From Cristatella mucedo (taxonomy: Eukaryota; Bryozoa; Phylactolaemata; Cristatellidae): a stretch of 60,000 nucleotides of DNA. Positions 22,119 to 57,262 of the stretch are shown here, piece by piece. The translations under genes were made by a program, and so were the position numbers. Position 1 is the stretch's first letter; each line of letters begins with the position of its first letter. The stretch spans positions 312,001 to 372,000 of the forward strand of contig WPIO01000017.1 of NCBI GenBank assembly GCA_009760855.2, given 5' to 3'. The notes under the pieces were generated by a model. The model made no database searches, had not been told where the DNA came from, and saw nothing but the letters and a program-made list of their open reading frames with translations.

Positions 22119-23810
22119 ACTTGTCCTCGGTCATCGAAGGCAAAAGTGGCAGGCCTGATAAGGGATTGAGCAGAGAGTACAGATGAAGATTTTTGCAGAT
22201 AGCATCATTCAGAGTGTTTTAAGGTTTTACGACTCACAACCGAGTATGGATACCGATGGAGACATAAGCTTGAATGAATGAGACCCGTCATACGCATGTA
22301 GAATTTAATAATGACTGAAGTTGACCGCGTATAACCACAAGAGATACTTTGGTCGAGTGTTTCCCTCTGTTGTGAGTCATGCATGCACATAAGCCAAATG
22401 TGAGAACGAATCTTTACCTGTATGAATTGCAGCACGCAGGTAATCGGGTGTTCAATTAAAATTAAACACCACGCCACCCGTTAGGATGAAAGAACGGTTT
22501 CTAGAACACGGAATCGAATGATATCAGAAAACTTTACAATGAAGAAGACTCGGAAGCTGAGTGGTGATACTGTACTGCTACAGAAATTCAAAAAGGTTAA
22601 GAGGACACTCCAAGCGGCTGAAATTGAGGAATGATCGACGCGCTAAGTCAACTCCATCACCAGTATTGCTGAGGCATTCTGGGCAGAGAAGAAAGAAAAA
22701 GCTGTCGTGGCTAAGCAAGTCGACCTCAGGCATTGCTCCTCGGTCATTGCAAGCTGAATGTCGCCAAAACTTGCTTAATCTATTAGGAGAGGCTAATCGT
22801 ACATTGAACAAGCCTCCGGAAGTCTGACGCCCACGCATGGCTGCTGTGTCCACCTGCATTGACTTTGCATCACTCAGCTAAAGACGTGTCAGTTCTGCTC
22901 AGTCTGCATTAGTTCTGAGTCTTGACAGGGATTTTGTTCTCTTAGGACACAGAAAAGCGACCTTGCCATAACTGTAACTATTTTTTCTCAACGATATTTA
23001 CACGGAAAGCTTAGTGTTGATAATTTTGTTGTTATTATTATTAATCCATAGGCACACTTTAGGAGTAGCCGGGGGGGGAGGGATAATAGTTGGCCTACTG
23101 ACTACTAATTTTGAGTGATTCACTGCACTACTTGAGGGAGAAAGGAATTTTTTCTCGAAAAATGCGGCAACTACTGGAGATGTATATTATATTGCACAGC
23201 TGCATCGATAGAGCTTCTCGTTGAAAACACCCAATTAGATACCCTGGCACGGAGCCTCTGCATCCAGGAATCGTATTTGGACAGCAATATCGAGACAAAT
23301 GTAAGAATCGCACTACTGTACCGAATAGTACGGTTACTAAGACGCGGCGAAGCTACGATGGCAGCTGGTTTCGGGTGGGAGGGTACTGGCCCTCAGGGTA
23401 GCGGGTGGTCGAGCGAAAGCCACTCACGCGGCTTACTCAAGCGGGTCAAGCCAATGAGCCAATGATGCCAATGAGCATGTAATTTCTTTCTTTTCGGTGT
23501 TGTATAAGGCACCTATTACAGGTCTCCGCTGCGTCAGATCCCACATTCGACTCTCATATAGGTACATCACAATTTTTGAAAAAATCCAGCTGTGGTCAGA
23601 AAACGGGAATCACCCTCGGTGAACCAGTAGCTCGTGGACTTCACGCTACTGTATTTATACTGAACTATCATTAATACTACCGCAAATTTATAATAAGCGA
23701 GGTGTTAACAATTACGATGCATTAATGCATGGAACAACTAGTGATCAATACCTGGTAGGTTTCAATGACTTTGTCTGGTGGTCAACAATTTGTAGCCAAT
23801 ATAGAGGTTG
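22119..23810. other. Intergenic, nothing recognised
   Basis: Open frames up to 93 codons on both strands at 22561-22859 do not match a family I know. A G-run lies at 23071-23080. No repeat is recognised. Confidence 0.45.
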
Positions 23811-23957
23811 GCTGATTCAAAAGCCTCATTTATATAGCTGCAGAAGAGCCTCGGTGGCTATATTCACCGCTTGAAGTGGGCAATAGTGGATCGTTCACTG
23901 CAAGACTCAAATCCAGGATCTGGGTCGTGAAGAATAAACACATTCCCCACGGGCTAA
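23811..23957 (-). mobile_element. SINE-B, reverse orientation
   Basis: Shares the + strand layout GCTGATTCAA(A/C)AGCCTCATT, GGCTATATTCACCGCTTG and GTGGGCAATA, then a degraded reverse B-box. Confidence 0.7.
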
Positions 23958-24336
23958 GACAAAGGGGCATACTTTACCATCTGGAAGCTTGATTGAGCTT
24001 GATTAAAACATGCTTCTTGTAGTTTTATTATCGGCAAAAGGAGTTTTATAAAAAAACATGAATTGCTTTCATTTACTACCAGACTTTTGGCCATTTTTGG
24101 TAGGCAATATTTTGGAAAGAAATTAAGTTTCAAATGTATCTTGTCCTTTTCAAAAGACAAGGTTTGCATGAATTAATGGCCATTTTCTATTCTTTCGAGG
24201 CACACGCAATTGATCAAACCACTACCCAGAGAACTAAGATAAAATTAAAATGTGTTACTCGCTGTGCTATTCGCTGCTGCTCGAAAACTTCTTGGCCATC
24301 ACAAAACGCATTTGCTTAAAGTCAACTTTAAGTTTA

Positions 24337-24484
24337 GCTGATTCAACAGCCTTATTTGTATAGCGGTACAAGGGCGATCACCACCGCTCGCAGTTGGCAA
24401 TACAGGTTCGCCCACTGCAGAACTGGAACCCACGAACTGGGTGGTGAAGAGCTAGCACCTCACCTCCTTGGTGAAGACCTGGGG
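24337..24484 (-). mobile_element. SINE-B, reverse orientation
   Basis: GCTGATTCAACAGCCTTATT, CGATCACCACCGCTCGCAG, TTGGCAATACAGG and a reversed B-box-like AACTGGAACCCACGAACTGG. Confidence 0.75.
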
Positions 24485-24499
24485 ACAGTCAGTAATGAA

Positions 24500-24662
24500 A
24501 AAGATAAACTAATTCATCAGCCTCATTCTTAGAGCGGAAAAATGGCACTAGCTGCTACAATCTTGCTGGCATCAGGAGACGAAATGCAAGCCCTGGTGCC
24601 GGGCACAAAGCCACGACCACTCTATTGAAGTACAAGCACGTTACCTCTGGGCTTAGACCCGG
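24500..24662 (-). mobile_element. SINE-B, reverse orientation, decayed
   Basis: Begins TAATTCATCAGCCTCATTCT and follows the same layout with many changes. It lies 16 bp after the previous copy. Confidence 0.55.
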
Positions 24663-25424
24663 TGGCTGTATTGGGCAGGTGTCTGCTTTCCAAAAAAAAA
24701 AATGTGCGCGGCATATTCACTACGGGATGCCAACCCGAAGTAAGGATGCGAATTTAATCTTACGAATAGCAGTAAGAGAGTGGATCAACTAGCTAGTGAG
24801 CGGATCGAATGAAACGGAAACGGCGGCGCGGCACTCATACAGACAGCGGCCAGCGTCCGAATCCGTCGGCTTCGAGCGCTAGCTGAATCGCGAAGCATGG
24901 CTCTTGCGCGCCAAGGCTGCGCACTCTCGTCGCTCGCGCCCCCCCCCACCCTGTCTGAGACGACCGCGACGCGCCGCCCGCCCGCTCGGGGCTCGCGTGC
25001 ACGCTCGAGCGCCCGAGCGGGCGGCAGGAAGTGATCGAGCGAGAGGGGCACTCGATCCCTCGAGAGTTGCGGGTCGACTTTCGAGCATAATCCGACCAAA
25101 ACGGATGCACTCGCCACGAGACGACGACGACGCCACCGCAATGACCACCGTGAAAATGGGCTATCGACCGAGGCGCTCGCCCATCGACCGCCGCCGGCGC
25201 CGAGGTCAATCGATTTAGTCGGCCGCCGACGCTTCCTCCTACTCCGTCCTCAGTCTCGAGCGGCAATCTCGTGTCGGGCGCGTCCTCGAGCGGTGGCGTT
25301 CGCAGCGCCCCGCGCACGTGCAACTGTCGGATGTGACCCGGTGAAAAGCATCGCCGCCATCGCTGCTCGGTCTCTCGGACTCGCGCGCTGCCCTACCAGA
25401 GGTGGCGGCAGCGGCGGCCAAGAA

Positions 25425-48744
<23,320 letters not shown>

Positions 48745-48865
48745 TTTTCGGCAAACGTAGTAGCAGCGGCGAACCCACCTCGGTCGGTGCTTTCGAGCGA
48801 AAGCAAGTAGCCGCATACCTGGAGTTTTTCGTGTTTTGAGCTTGCCGTCATTGGACGTCTACTAC

Positions 48866-48871
48866 ATTAAA
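48866..48871 (+). terminator. Candidate poly(A) signal of the SLC38A11-like gene
   Basis: ATTAAA 122 bp after the stop. No strong downstream GU element is obvious, so a later site is possible. Confidence 0.4.
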
Positions 48872-49544
48872 CGTTCGTAACACTAGTGACGTGACAATCT
48901 CATCGATTGTTCGGATTCTGCTGAAAGTATGAGGCAGCCGAGCCACTACCACAGTATCTCAGCTGCCACTTCAAAAGCAAAGGAGCGCAATTCCACGATC
49001 GTCCAGCAGCCTGCTCTCGCCCGCCTGCACGCGATTGGGCGCTTCTTCTCGACAAGATTGGTACATCTCGGAGAGCCTCTCGCGCTCTCCGAGCTGCGTG
49101 CGTGCATCGGCAAGACGACTAACCGCGACCCGGTCCGTTGATGCGGCCTTAGGGCTCCCACCGCAAAGTGCACGAAACGGCGAAAGCTTGTGAAAGAACG
49201 GGGGAGTGGCAGCGGTCACACACGTTAAAGCGAATCTCTTTCTTATAACTACGAAAGAAGAACTGCGAAAGAAAGAAGCAAACGCATCGAAAGAACAGAA
49301 TTGCTACCTGCTCGCAAACGAAAGGATGCAATTGTAGAATCCAGTTCAGTCCCTTTTCAAAGTGGAAGCCTAAACAGACGTCATTAAAGGGTCCGTTGCC
49401 CGGAGACCAACCAATAGCAGTGCAGTATACCAACCCAGAAGCGGCCCTGCGATATCACCGTCATCCCCCGCTGCAGTTTTCCTTGACCAAAGCCCGGCAC
49501 CACCGCGGTGCTAAACGAGCTGCGAATTTATAATAAGCTGTATG
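48872..49544. other. Intergenic or 3' UTR, nothing recognised
   Basis: CpG-containing, moderately GC-rich. Short open frames on both strands without recognised homology. Confidence 0.4.
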
Positions 49545-49975
49545 ATAATAACAATAAAGCATATAAATGCTCCGGAAAGAACTAAATCTCTTATACAGGG
49601 GCATAGTCTGGCTCCATTCCTTAGCTTCAAGACCAATGGCGACAGACGCTTTTGCTCTGCTGGTGCAGGACTGTGGAACTCTCTTCCACGATTCTTACAC
49701 AACGACAACTACCCTCCTGCTGCCGACAATGGCAAATCCTTTCCAGCCATCCTGAGCGACTACCTCCAGCTAGTCACTACCTCAACTGCTCTCCTGAATC
49801 CGCTATGCTTACCACTTTCTCTTTGTTGCATGAGATGAAGTCTGTTGGCAACCGAATGCGTACCGAAAGCCTCTTAGACTGTAAGTTCGCTATACAAAAC
49901 TGACTTGCGTAATACCCACGTAGTCTTTGTGGTTTTGTGGAGTTGCAGACGAAGATACATTACATTACAAGAAAG
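49545..49975 (+). mobile_element. LINE family B 3' fragment with (ATTAC)n tail
   Basis: C-terminal coding remnants (TTAGCTTCAAGACCAATGGC, CTTTCTCTTTGTTGCATGAG), then CGTAATACCCACGTAG and GATACATTACATTACAAG, which shows the family tail clearly. Confidence 0.85.
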
Positions 49976-50149
49976 CGTATCTACTGATAACTTATCATAA
50001 CTTGCATGATCGCACCAAGCACAAAAATATCGACTCGCAAGGATTAGGCATAAGCTGTGAGGTACAGCTCGCTTTCTAGTTTCATGTTTACTGCGTAGTA
50101 AATTTGAGGGATATCGTGATATCAATCGGTGCAGTCCCTAGCTTGAGTA

Positions 50150-50445
50150 GCATAGGTATAAAAGGCTGTGACGCCAAAAGGATTTGACGTAAGTTTAGCT
50201 CAGCTAAACTATTGGAGTTAGAGACGCGAGTATCGAGAGTAAAGGTTTCAAAAAATTAGGACACAACCAGAGGATTATGCGAGTTAATGACGAGTAAAGC
50301 AAAATTGAAGTATATACGTTGCCTTATTCGAACCAGTGTGGGTCTTGGAGAAGTGGTTATAATGTGGCGACTATAATGTTCGAGACAGCCGAGTGCCAAT
50401 GTTGCGTTCTATCTTTACAAGTAAGATCTTATGGGAGAGAGTTGC
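50150..50445 (-). mobile_element. Very old LINE family A remnant
   Basis: Follows the block order of 52390-52680 on the - strand (AGGATTTGACGTAAG, CGTTGCCTTATTCG, GAGACAGCCGAGTGC), heavily mutated. Confidence 0.45.
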
Positions 50446-51185
50446 AAAAGTCTGGACTGGTGTCGAAAACACACCGAGCAACGTGGCCGCGGGAAGTCCA
50501 GTCTAAGCGTCAATAGGACCTCAGCTTAATGCATTTAGCTTTCAGGGTTTGAGTTCATCGACCATTGTGCTCTCATAAAATCTATGCGGCAATAAAGCAT
50601 AGCCTGCCGCAGAGATGAGTCCAACCACTTCTTTTCTGTATCGACTCAAGAGATACTGCACAACAAGTTCAAAGGTAAGCACGCCTAAAAGCAAGGTCAA
50701 TTCCAAAGCATTTAAATAAAAATTAGCGGAGCAAACGTTGCGTTTGACTCCTCAGCAGATCCGAAACCTTCTGAGAAAGACTCTGGAACTTCAAACCACT
50801 GGATTCTGGTGGAGTGGCTCTCAGAATCTTCAGGTGTCATCGAAGTTTCCATTTCGGTTATTTACACCTCTATGATAAATGAAATAATCACTATCCAGCC
50901 CACAATCCAAATCATTCTTTCCGGTCGATGAGGCAATACAAACAAAATATAGCCTGATTAAAGCCAAGTTACGGCCTTAATCAAGACAGAAAAGCCCGTG
51001 TTTGCAAAAATAAAGGCTAAGCAAGGTGTCTTAAAACAAGTATCCTAGGCCCATACACTAAAAGCAAAATTTAGCCACATTTACCGCTACTTTCATGTAT
51101 ACATGCATATATATATATATATATATTTATTTATTTATGCATCGTCCGTGTGTGTGTATATTAATTTGTATTTATATGCCATGTT
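50446..51185. other. Nothing recognised
   Basis: AT-rich. A short (AT)n tract at 51108-51126. Confidence 0.45.
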
Positions 51186-54091
51186 TCCCCGAAAATAAGA
51201 CACGGTATCATATAAATTTTAACTCTAAAATTGCATTAGGGCTTATTTTCAGAGGATGTCTTTTTTCTCATGTACAAAAATCTATATTTATTCATGTACA
51301 AATGACTTTTTATTCAAACATAGTCTAGTCATTTTCTTCAGGAACATCGCCATAAATCTCTAAGACCTTAATTCCTGCCTGAATCGCTTGCGACATCATT
51401 TCTTTTTAGAACCAGTGGCATCAATCTCTAATGTCTAGCAATAGAGCTCTCCTTAAATGAGCGCCTATTTTCTGCTAGTAGTGCATTGGCACCATAGCAG
51501 TCAGAAATTTTGTCCCATGAAGTTTTCACCCAAGTAACGACCTCTTGCCAGCCAGGCTGCATACAGTTTCCACACTGATTTCTCTCTATTTTCAATGAAG
51601 TGATCAATTTCCATGCTCGAATGGTCCTTGAATGGTTCGTTTATTGCAATTTTAAGGGTCTGCAGATAGGTCATTCCAGCAGCAATAATTCTATTTGATT
51701 TATTCCTCTCTTTGCAAGGAAGTTTTTTTTATGTATTAAGTTCAATGAGTGCTGACTGAATGCCAGAGAAGCAGACCTTTCTCGCTACCTCGCAAAATAA
51801 GTGCTAGCATTAAATCGACCCACTTCCTTATAACTGATTGCGTGCACCAGAATCTTTTGGTTTCAAGAAAATGAACGCATGGAACACGTTCAATCTTGTC
51901 TTTCTTGCTCTCAATGATGATTAGAAGTGGGGGTTTCTTTTCACTCAGACGAACTGCCGAAGTATAAGTAACTCGTGCACTTTTGTAACCAGTGGAGTGA
52001 ACGTAGATTGACGAAGCTAATCTATAATGATAATAATAATAATAATAATAATAATAATATTGCACTTGATAAAGCGCCCTCTGAGAACTTAATCTCTCTC
52101 TAGGCGCTTTACATTTGCTGTAAAGTGAAATGCAATTGAATGGTAAGTAAAATCATGCTTGAAAAACAAACGAAACGAATAATATGGTTAGGGGTGACAT
52201 GCACAGGGTCGGCATGCAAATGTGGTTAGTGGCAGCATGCACAGTGTCAGCACGCATAAGCACATCAAGGATGAATCACAGGGACCCACTAAATGCTGTC
52301 CTAAATAGGTGTGTTTTTAAGTTCTTTCTAAATGTGGTCAGGTCAGGAGATGTTCTGACGCAGGTCGGGAGGGAGTTCCAGGCTTTGGGAGCATTTGAAC
52401 TAAATGCACGGTCTCCAAAGGATTTAAGGTTTGTATGAGGTATTTCTAGACTGTTAGATTCCGAAAAGCGGGTGGTACGATGCTTGGCCTGATGGGATAG
52501 TATATCTGACAGATAGGCTGGAGCCATAGAATGAAGGGACCTAAAAGTGAGCGACAAAACCTTGAAGTCAATCCGTTGCTTGACTGGTAGCCAGTGCAGG
52601 TCGGCGAGAAGTTGAGTAATGTGGCAACTGTGACGCTCACGGCAGACAAGTCTAGCTGCCGAGTTTTGCACCAGCTGCAATCGCCTGATCGCACATGCTG
52701 GCAGGCCAGTAAGCAGTGAGTTGCAGAAGTCGAGACGGGATGTCACGAATGCATGGACCAACTTGGACGTGGTATCTTTATCTAAACAAGCCCGAATTTT
52801 AGCAATGTTATGAAGCTGAAAATAGGTGGATTTGACTGTGGAGCTGATATGGTCGTCTAACGGGAGGTCGCTTTGGAATATGACACCTAGATTTCGAGCT
52901 GATTCAACTGGAGATATGCTGGCAGAGCCAATTTTGAGAGTCAGCATGTCCAATCTCTGGATCGCACTGGGTTTGCCCATAACTAGTAAGTTAGTTTTAT
53001 CATCGTTAAGTTTTATAAAATTTGCTGCCATCCATGTGCGGATGTCATCAATACATGCAGCAAGTGAGTTTGGAGAATTTGAGGTGCCCGAAGGCTGGGA
53101 GGGATCAAAGCAAAGGTACAACTGAGTGTCATCCGCGCCTATCCCTCTGGTCTATTGTCATTTGAAAACTGTGGCCCATTGACGCTGTGGTTTCATCAAT
53201 CCCAGTCATGCTGGAATGAAGCTATTTCAAAAATTCAATGCCATCAGCAAAGGTCTTGAATGCAAGTGCACGTTTAACAACTTAACTGTCTTCCAGCTTG
53301 AAAAGTGTCATCGATAGTGTCTTAGAGACAGTTCATAACCCTGATGATTCCGTTTTGTTATGGACAGAATGGCTGTTTATTTGTGTACTCAACATGTCTG
53401 GGGGTCAAGATATTATTCACTTTAATCTACAATTAAATCAAGTGAAGACTTACGAGCTTACGAGACGAGTGGCAATAAAAACGATGACAGTGACCAGAGG
53501 CCAAGTAGGGCAACGAGACGAGACGGGGTCGAGACGAACAAAGAAAGATTAACACGAGACACGATGAGAAAAGACAACAAGATTCGTCTCTCTTGCCTAA
53601 CTTTGCCTGAGCCGCAACTACCGTAGAAATCGCAGAGCCCTCCAGCAAAGCTTTCGATGGCCCTCCCCAGAAATAAAATTGTGGTAGGACAATATATTAT
53701 GTGGGGAAATGATTCTCCCCAAGGGGCACCTACACAATACAAAACGCCATTTGCCCCCTAACATTTACAATATTTCCCCAAAAAGCGTTGGTTTCAGTGG
53801 GGTCATCAATTGGTTAAATTAAAAAGTACTCACCACTACCGATACCCAATATACTCCAATATACCCAATATACTCCAATTCCGCTATGTGGGTTTTGGCT
53901 GCTTCCGTCCTCGTCTCTCGGTATCCCTCCGCCACCCGGTACCGTGACAGTACCTCCGAAGTCTACTGTAACGGCTGCTCCGTTGCACAAAGAAGCTGCT
54001 GATGGGGCTGATTTTTGGGGTAGAGCCTACATTTCCCTCTGCATGATTAGCATTACAAGGTTAATTTTCGGTGTAGGTCTTATTTTTGGTA

Positions 54092-54096
<5 letters not shown>
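51186..54096 (-). mobile_element. pogo/Tigger-like DNA transposon, decayed and split by an L2
   Basis: The left end GTTTCCCCGAAAATAAGACA (about 51185) is an inverted-repeat end, with a further internal copy CTTATTTTCAGAGG at 51242. A weaker matching end (TTTTCGGTGTAGGTCTTATT) lies at 54066-54085. Transposase remnants on the - strand: GIDETTA near 53195 (the DET motif of pogo enzymes), then after the L2 SARVTYTSAVRLSEKKPPLL, a W-containing block RKWVDLMLALI, and a degraded INEPFKDH block near 51620. Without the L2 the element is about 1.8 kb. Confidence 0.65.
52027..53142 (-). mobile_element. LINE family A, 5'-truncated, long open frame, inserted in the pogo-like element
   Basis: (AAT)n at 52028-52060 is the tail. 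The 281-codon - strand frame 52276-53121 covers the RT thumb and C-terminal region from DDTQLYLCFDPSQPSG to LKTHLFRTAFSGSL with no stop. Only the part after the catalytic Asp pair is present. It is close in sequence to the copy at 35660-37362. Confidence 0.92.
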
Positions 54097-54161
<65 letters not shown>

Positions 54162-54387
54162 TAATATATATATATGGTAATATATATATGGTAATATATA
54201 TATATGGTAATATATATATATATGGTAATATATATATATATGGTAATATATATATATATGGTAATATATATATATGGTAATATATATATATGGTAATATA
54301 TATATATATGGTAATATATATATGGTAATATATATATATGGTAATATATATATATATATGTGTGTGTGTGTGTATATATGTATATAT
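54096..54387. repeat. (TA)n and higher-order GGTAA(TA)n array
   Basis: A long TA run to about 54159, then about 14 units of GGTAA followed by 4-8 TA pairs, ending with (TG)n. Confidence 0.95.
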
Positions 54388-54394
54388 ATAAAGG

Positions 54395-54576
54395 TGTCTA
54401 CAGTTGTATTTGTATAGCGCCTTAAGAGAACTTAATATTTATTCAGGCGCTTAACATACGCCACAGGGCTCGAGCCCACGACCTTAGCTGCCATCGGTCG
54501 TTAGCATTGACTTTGACCTTGGTTGGTTAAGGTGAGCGCCTTAACCACTGGGCCAAACCACGGCGGCCTAAACCAT
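54395..54576 (-). mobile_element. SINE-A, full-length example
   Basis: On the - strand: GCCGCCGTGGTTTGGCCCAG, GTTAAGGCGCTCACC, B-box GGTCGTGGGCTCGAGCC, tail AAGCGCCTGAATAAATATTA and GGCGCTATACAAATACAA. This is the best copy for defining the family. Confidence 0.88.
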
Positions 54577-55259
54577 AAATCTTAACGTGATAGTACAAGC
54601 AAAGTACCGCCTGATTACTTCCCCGGCAGGCAATAGATGCAGGGACATATATTCGTCATTTTACCTAGGTGTGAACCTTACACGCATTTATGTGTTATGG
54701 CAATTGCTGACCTTGTCACTAGCGGGCGCAGTAATAAACGTGGTGGCGAATTCAATATTCCTCTACATCCACGCTCTTCAGCCCATTGTTAATTAATTAA
54801 GCATAGTACCCTGGAGCCTCTTGCACTTAGTGGCCACATATGCCAGCATGTGATTAGGATCGATGCTAGGTCGAACGAGGATGCGAACCCATCGCCTAGA
54901 GCAAATCCTTTTCTGTTGGCTCGCTGTTTATGTTTGTCGCTCTGGACGCAGTCGTCCCTTCGCAATAACTCGGCCAGGAAAAATCGACCCACGATATACC
55001 TAGCTCTCGCCAGTACTAAGTAGCAGCAACCAAACAGCAAGCCGATAATGCATATCACTCGTAAGCCAGCCAATTTAGCACACCACTATTTCAATTAATC
55101 TCGAGTACCACGACCGAAGTGAGGCCCTGAGCCCCATATTTTGGCTTTCGGCGTTGATGCAGCATCAATGCACGCAAGTATGCCGAAAATGGCAGGAAAC
55201 GGGAGAGATGGGCAGCGAATTAGCGCATATTCGCGTTAACGTGACAAGTCCACATCCGT
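54577..55259. other. Nothing recognised
   Basis: Short open frames only. A perfect palindromic hairpin TTGATGCAGCATCAA lies near 55156. Confidence 0.45.
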
Positions 55260-56034
55260 GGCTTAGATGCTGCTGGCGTTCAACAGCGGCAAGGACATCA
55301 AAGACGCTCATGCGGCTAAAAGTCTAGAGATCAATTTAGCTCAACTTTTTTTGCAACAACTCCCGCCTACTACACGACTTTGGCTTTTATGCTGCATTGG
55401 CCACAAATTATCGCATGTTGGGTTCCTCGCCATTACAATTCAGGAGCGGCAAATAATGAACATCAGTCATAATCTGGCTCATGTGGCACGTCGTCGCAGT
55501 TTCAATTCAGAAAGCCAAATCGCTGCATTGCTTGCACAAGCCTTCCAGTTCAATGTCCATGGTCCTCAGGTGGGCTATCGCACTACAAGCTCCCTTGCAA
55601 CTAAGTCATCTCGCTTTCTGAGCACTAGATTGAAATATTTTGGTGGTCAAGGCTTCAGACGCAGTGCACCTAAAGTCTGGAGCTCACTGCTGGCTACGGT
55701 CAGCGCTTGCAATGCCCTTGCACCATTTAGGCCTCAGCTCAAGACGCATCTGCTCCGGTCAGCTTTTCCTTTACTCCAATGAAATTGACTTTTTTTTTAT
55801 TTCACGTGCTTTGCATGCTTACGCGTGCATTGTTCAATGCACGTCACTAGTCAGAGGCGAAACTAACTGGTGGCAATGAGCGCTTTCATGGTGGCTTTAG
55901 CATTCGGGCCTAAGGACAACTCTAACTTGCTTTTGCATGCTTGCTACCGCGCATGTCACCAAAGCTTGGCAATTTATTCTCTTGCAGCGAGTTATACAGC
56001 CCTGGTGAGAGATTCTGCTCTCTTAAGGGACTGA
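55260..56034 (+). mobile_element. Third LINE-like family (C), C-terminal coding end and tail
   Basis: A 171-codon frame at 55267-55782 ends in a LINE-type C-terminus (TRLKYFGGQGFRRSAPKVWS, then FRPQLKTHLLRSAF). The 3' part carries a tail resembling family A (GGTGAGAGATTCTGCTCTCT). Too diverged from A and B to be the same family. Confidence 0.65.
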
Positions 56035-57262
56035 AAAATACTAATAATGCATTTCATTTAGTGCCCTCAGAGAACTCATTCTCTTTCTAGGCGCTTTAAT
56101 GTGCTGTAAAGGAAGCACGGTCGAGTGGTTAGTGGTAGCATGCTCAATAGACAGCAAGTATAGTATGGTTAGGGGTGGCATGCACAGGGTCAGCATACAA
56201 GTGTGGTTACTGGCAGCAGGCAACAGTGTAAGGACGCATGAGCACATGAAGGACGAATCACAGGGACGCACTAAATGCTGTCATAAATAGGTGCGTCTTT
56301 TAGTTTCTTTTCAAATACAGTCAAGTCAGGAGATGTCGTGACGCAAGTTGGAAGAGAGCTCCAGGCAATGGGAGTATGCGAACTAAAGGCACGGCTTCCA
56401 CAGGATTTGAGATTTGTACGAAGTAAGGGTAAACAATGGATTCCGCAAAGAGGGTGGCGAGATACTTAGCCTGGTAAGAGAGTAAATCTGATAGGTAGGC
56501 TGGAGCCAAAGAATGAAGGGACCTAAAAGTGAGTGACAGAATCTTGAAGTCAACGCGTTGCTTGAGTGAGAGCTAGTGCAGGTCGGCGAGAAGTGGTGTG
56601 CTGTGGGCAACTGCGAAGCTCATAACAGACAAGCCGGGCTGCAGTTTTGCACCAGCTGCAAGCACCTGTGCGAACAGGCAGGTAGACTAGGATGCAGTGA
56701 GTTACAGAAGTCATGACGGGTTGTCACAAATGCTTTGACAAATTTAGATGTGGTATCCCTATCTAAACAAGCCCAAATTTTAGCAATGTGATGTAGCTGA
56801 AAGTAGGCAGACTTAACCATGGAGCTGCTGTGGTCATCTAACGAAAGGTGACTTTGGAACATGACACCCGGATTTCGTGCATATTCAACAGAAGATATGC
56901 TGACAGAGCCGATTTTAAGCATTAGCCTTTCTAATTTCTGAACCACACTTGGTTTGCCCATAACTAGTAAGTTGGTTTTTATCATCATTCAATTTAAGAA
57001 AATTTGGTGTCATCCATGTGTGAGTGTCATCAATATATGCAGCACGAGAGTTGAGAGAATTCGACGTGCTGGAGGGCTGGGAGGGATCAAAGCAAAGGTA
57101 CAACTTTGTGTCATCTGCATAGAAGTGAAAGCCTAGACTGTGCTCATAATCAAATCGGCGAGAGGGAGAATATTAACAGTGAAAAGATCCTGACAGAGCA
57201 CGGAGCCCTGAGGTACCCTATATTCCACGCATTTCCCGGATGATGTTTGTCAATCCACTTCA
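56035..57262 (-). mobile_element. LINE family A 3' half, decayed
   Basis: Starts right after family C with AATAATGCATTTCATTTAG, then reversed tail and coding blocks (frames 56321-56509, 56620-56988, 56915-57103) up to GAGCCCTGAGGTACCCTATA, the reverse of the VPQGS region. Confidence 0.88.

Noticed and set aside
54086-54280. Open frames of repeated Ile-Tyr in the TA array
   Set aside because: These are translations of a simple repeat.
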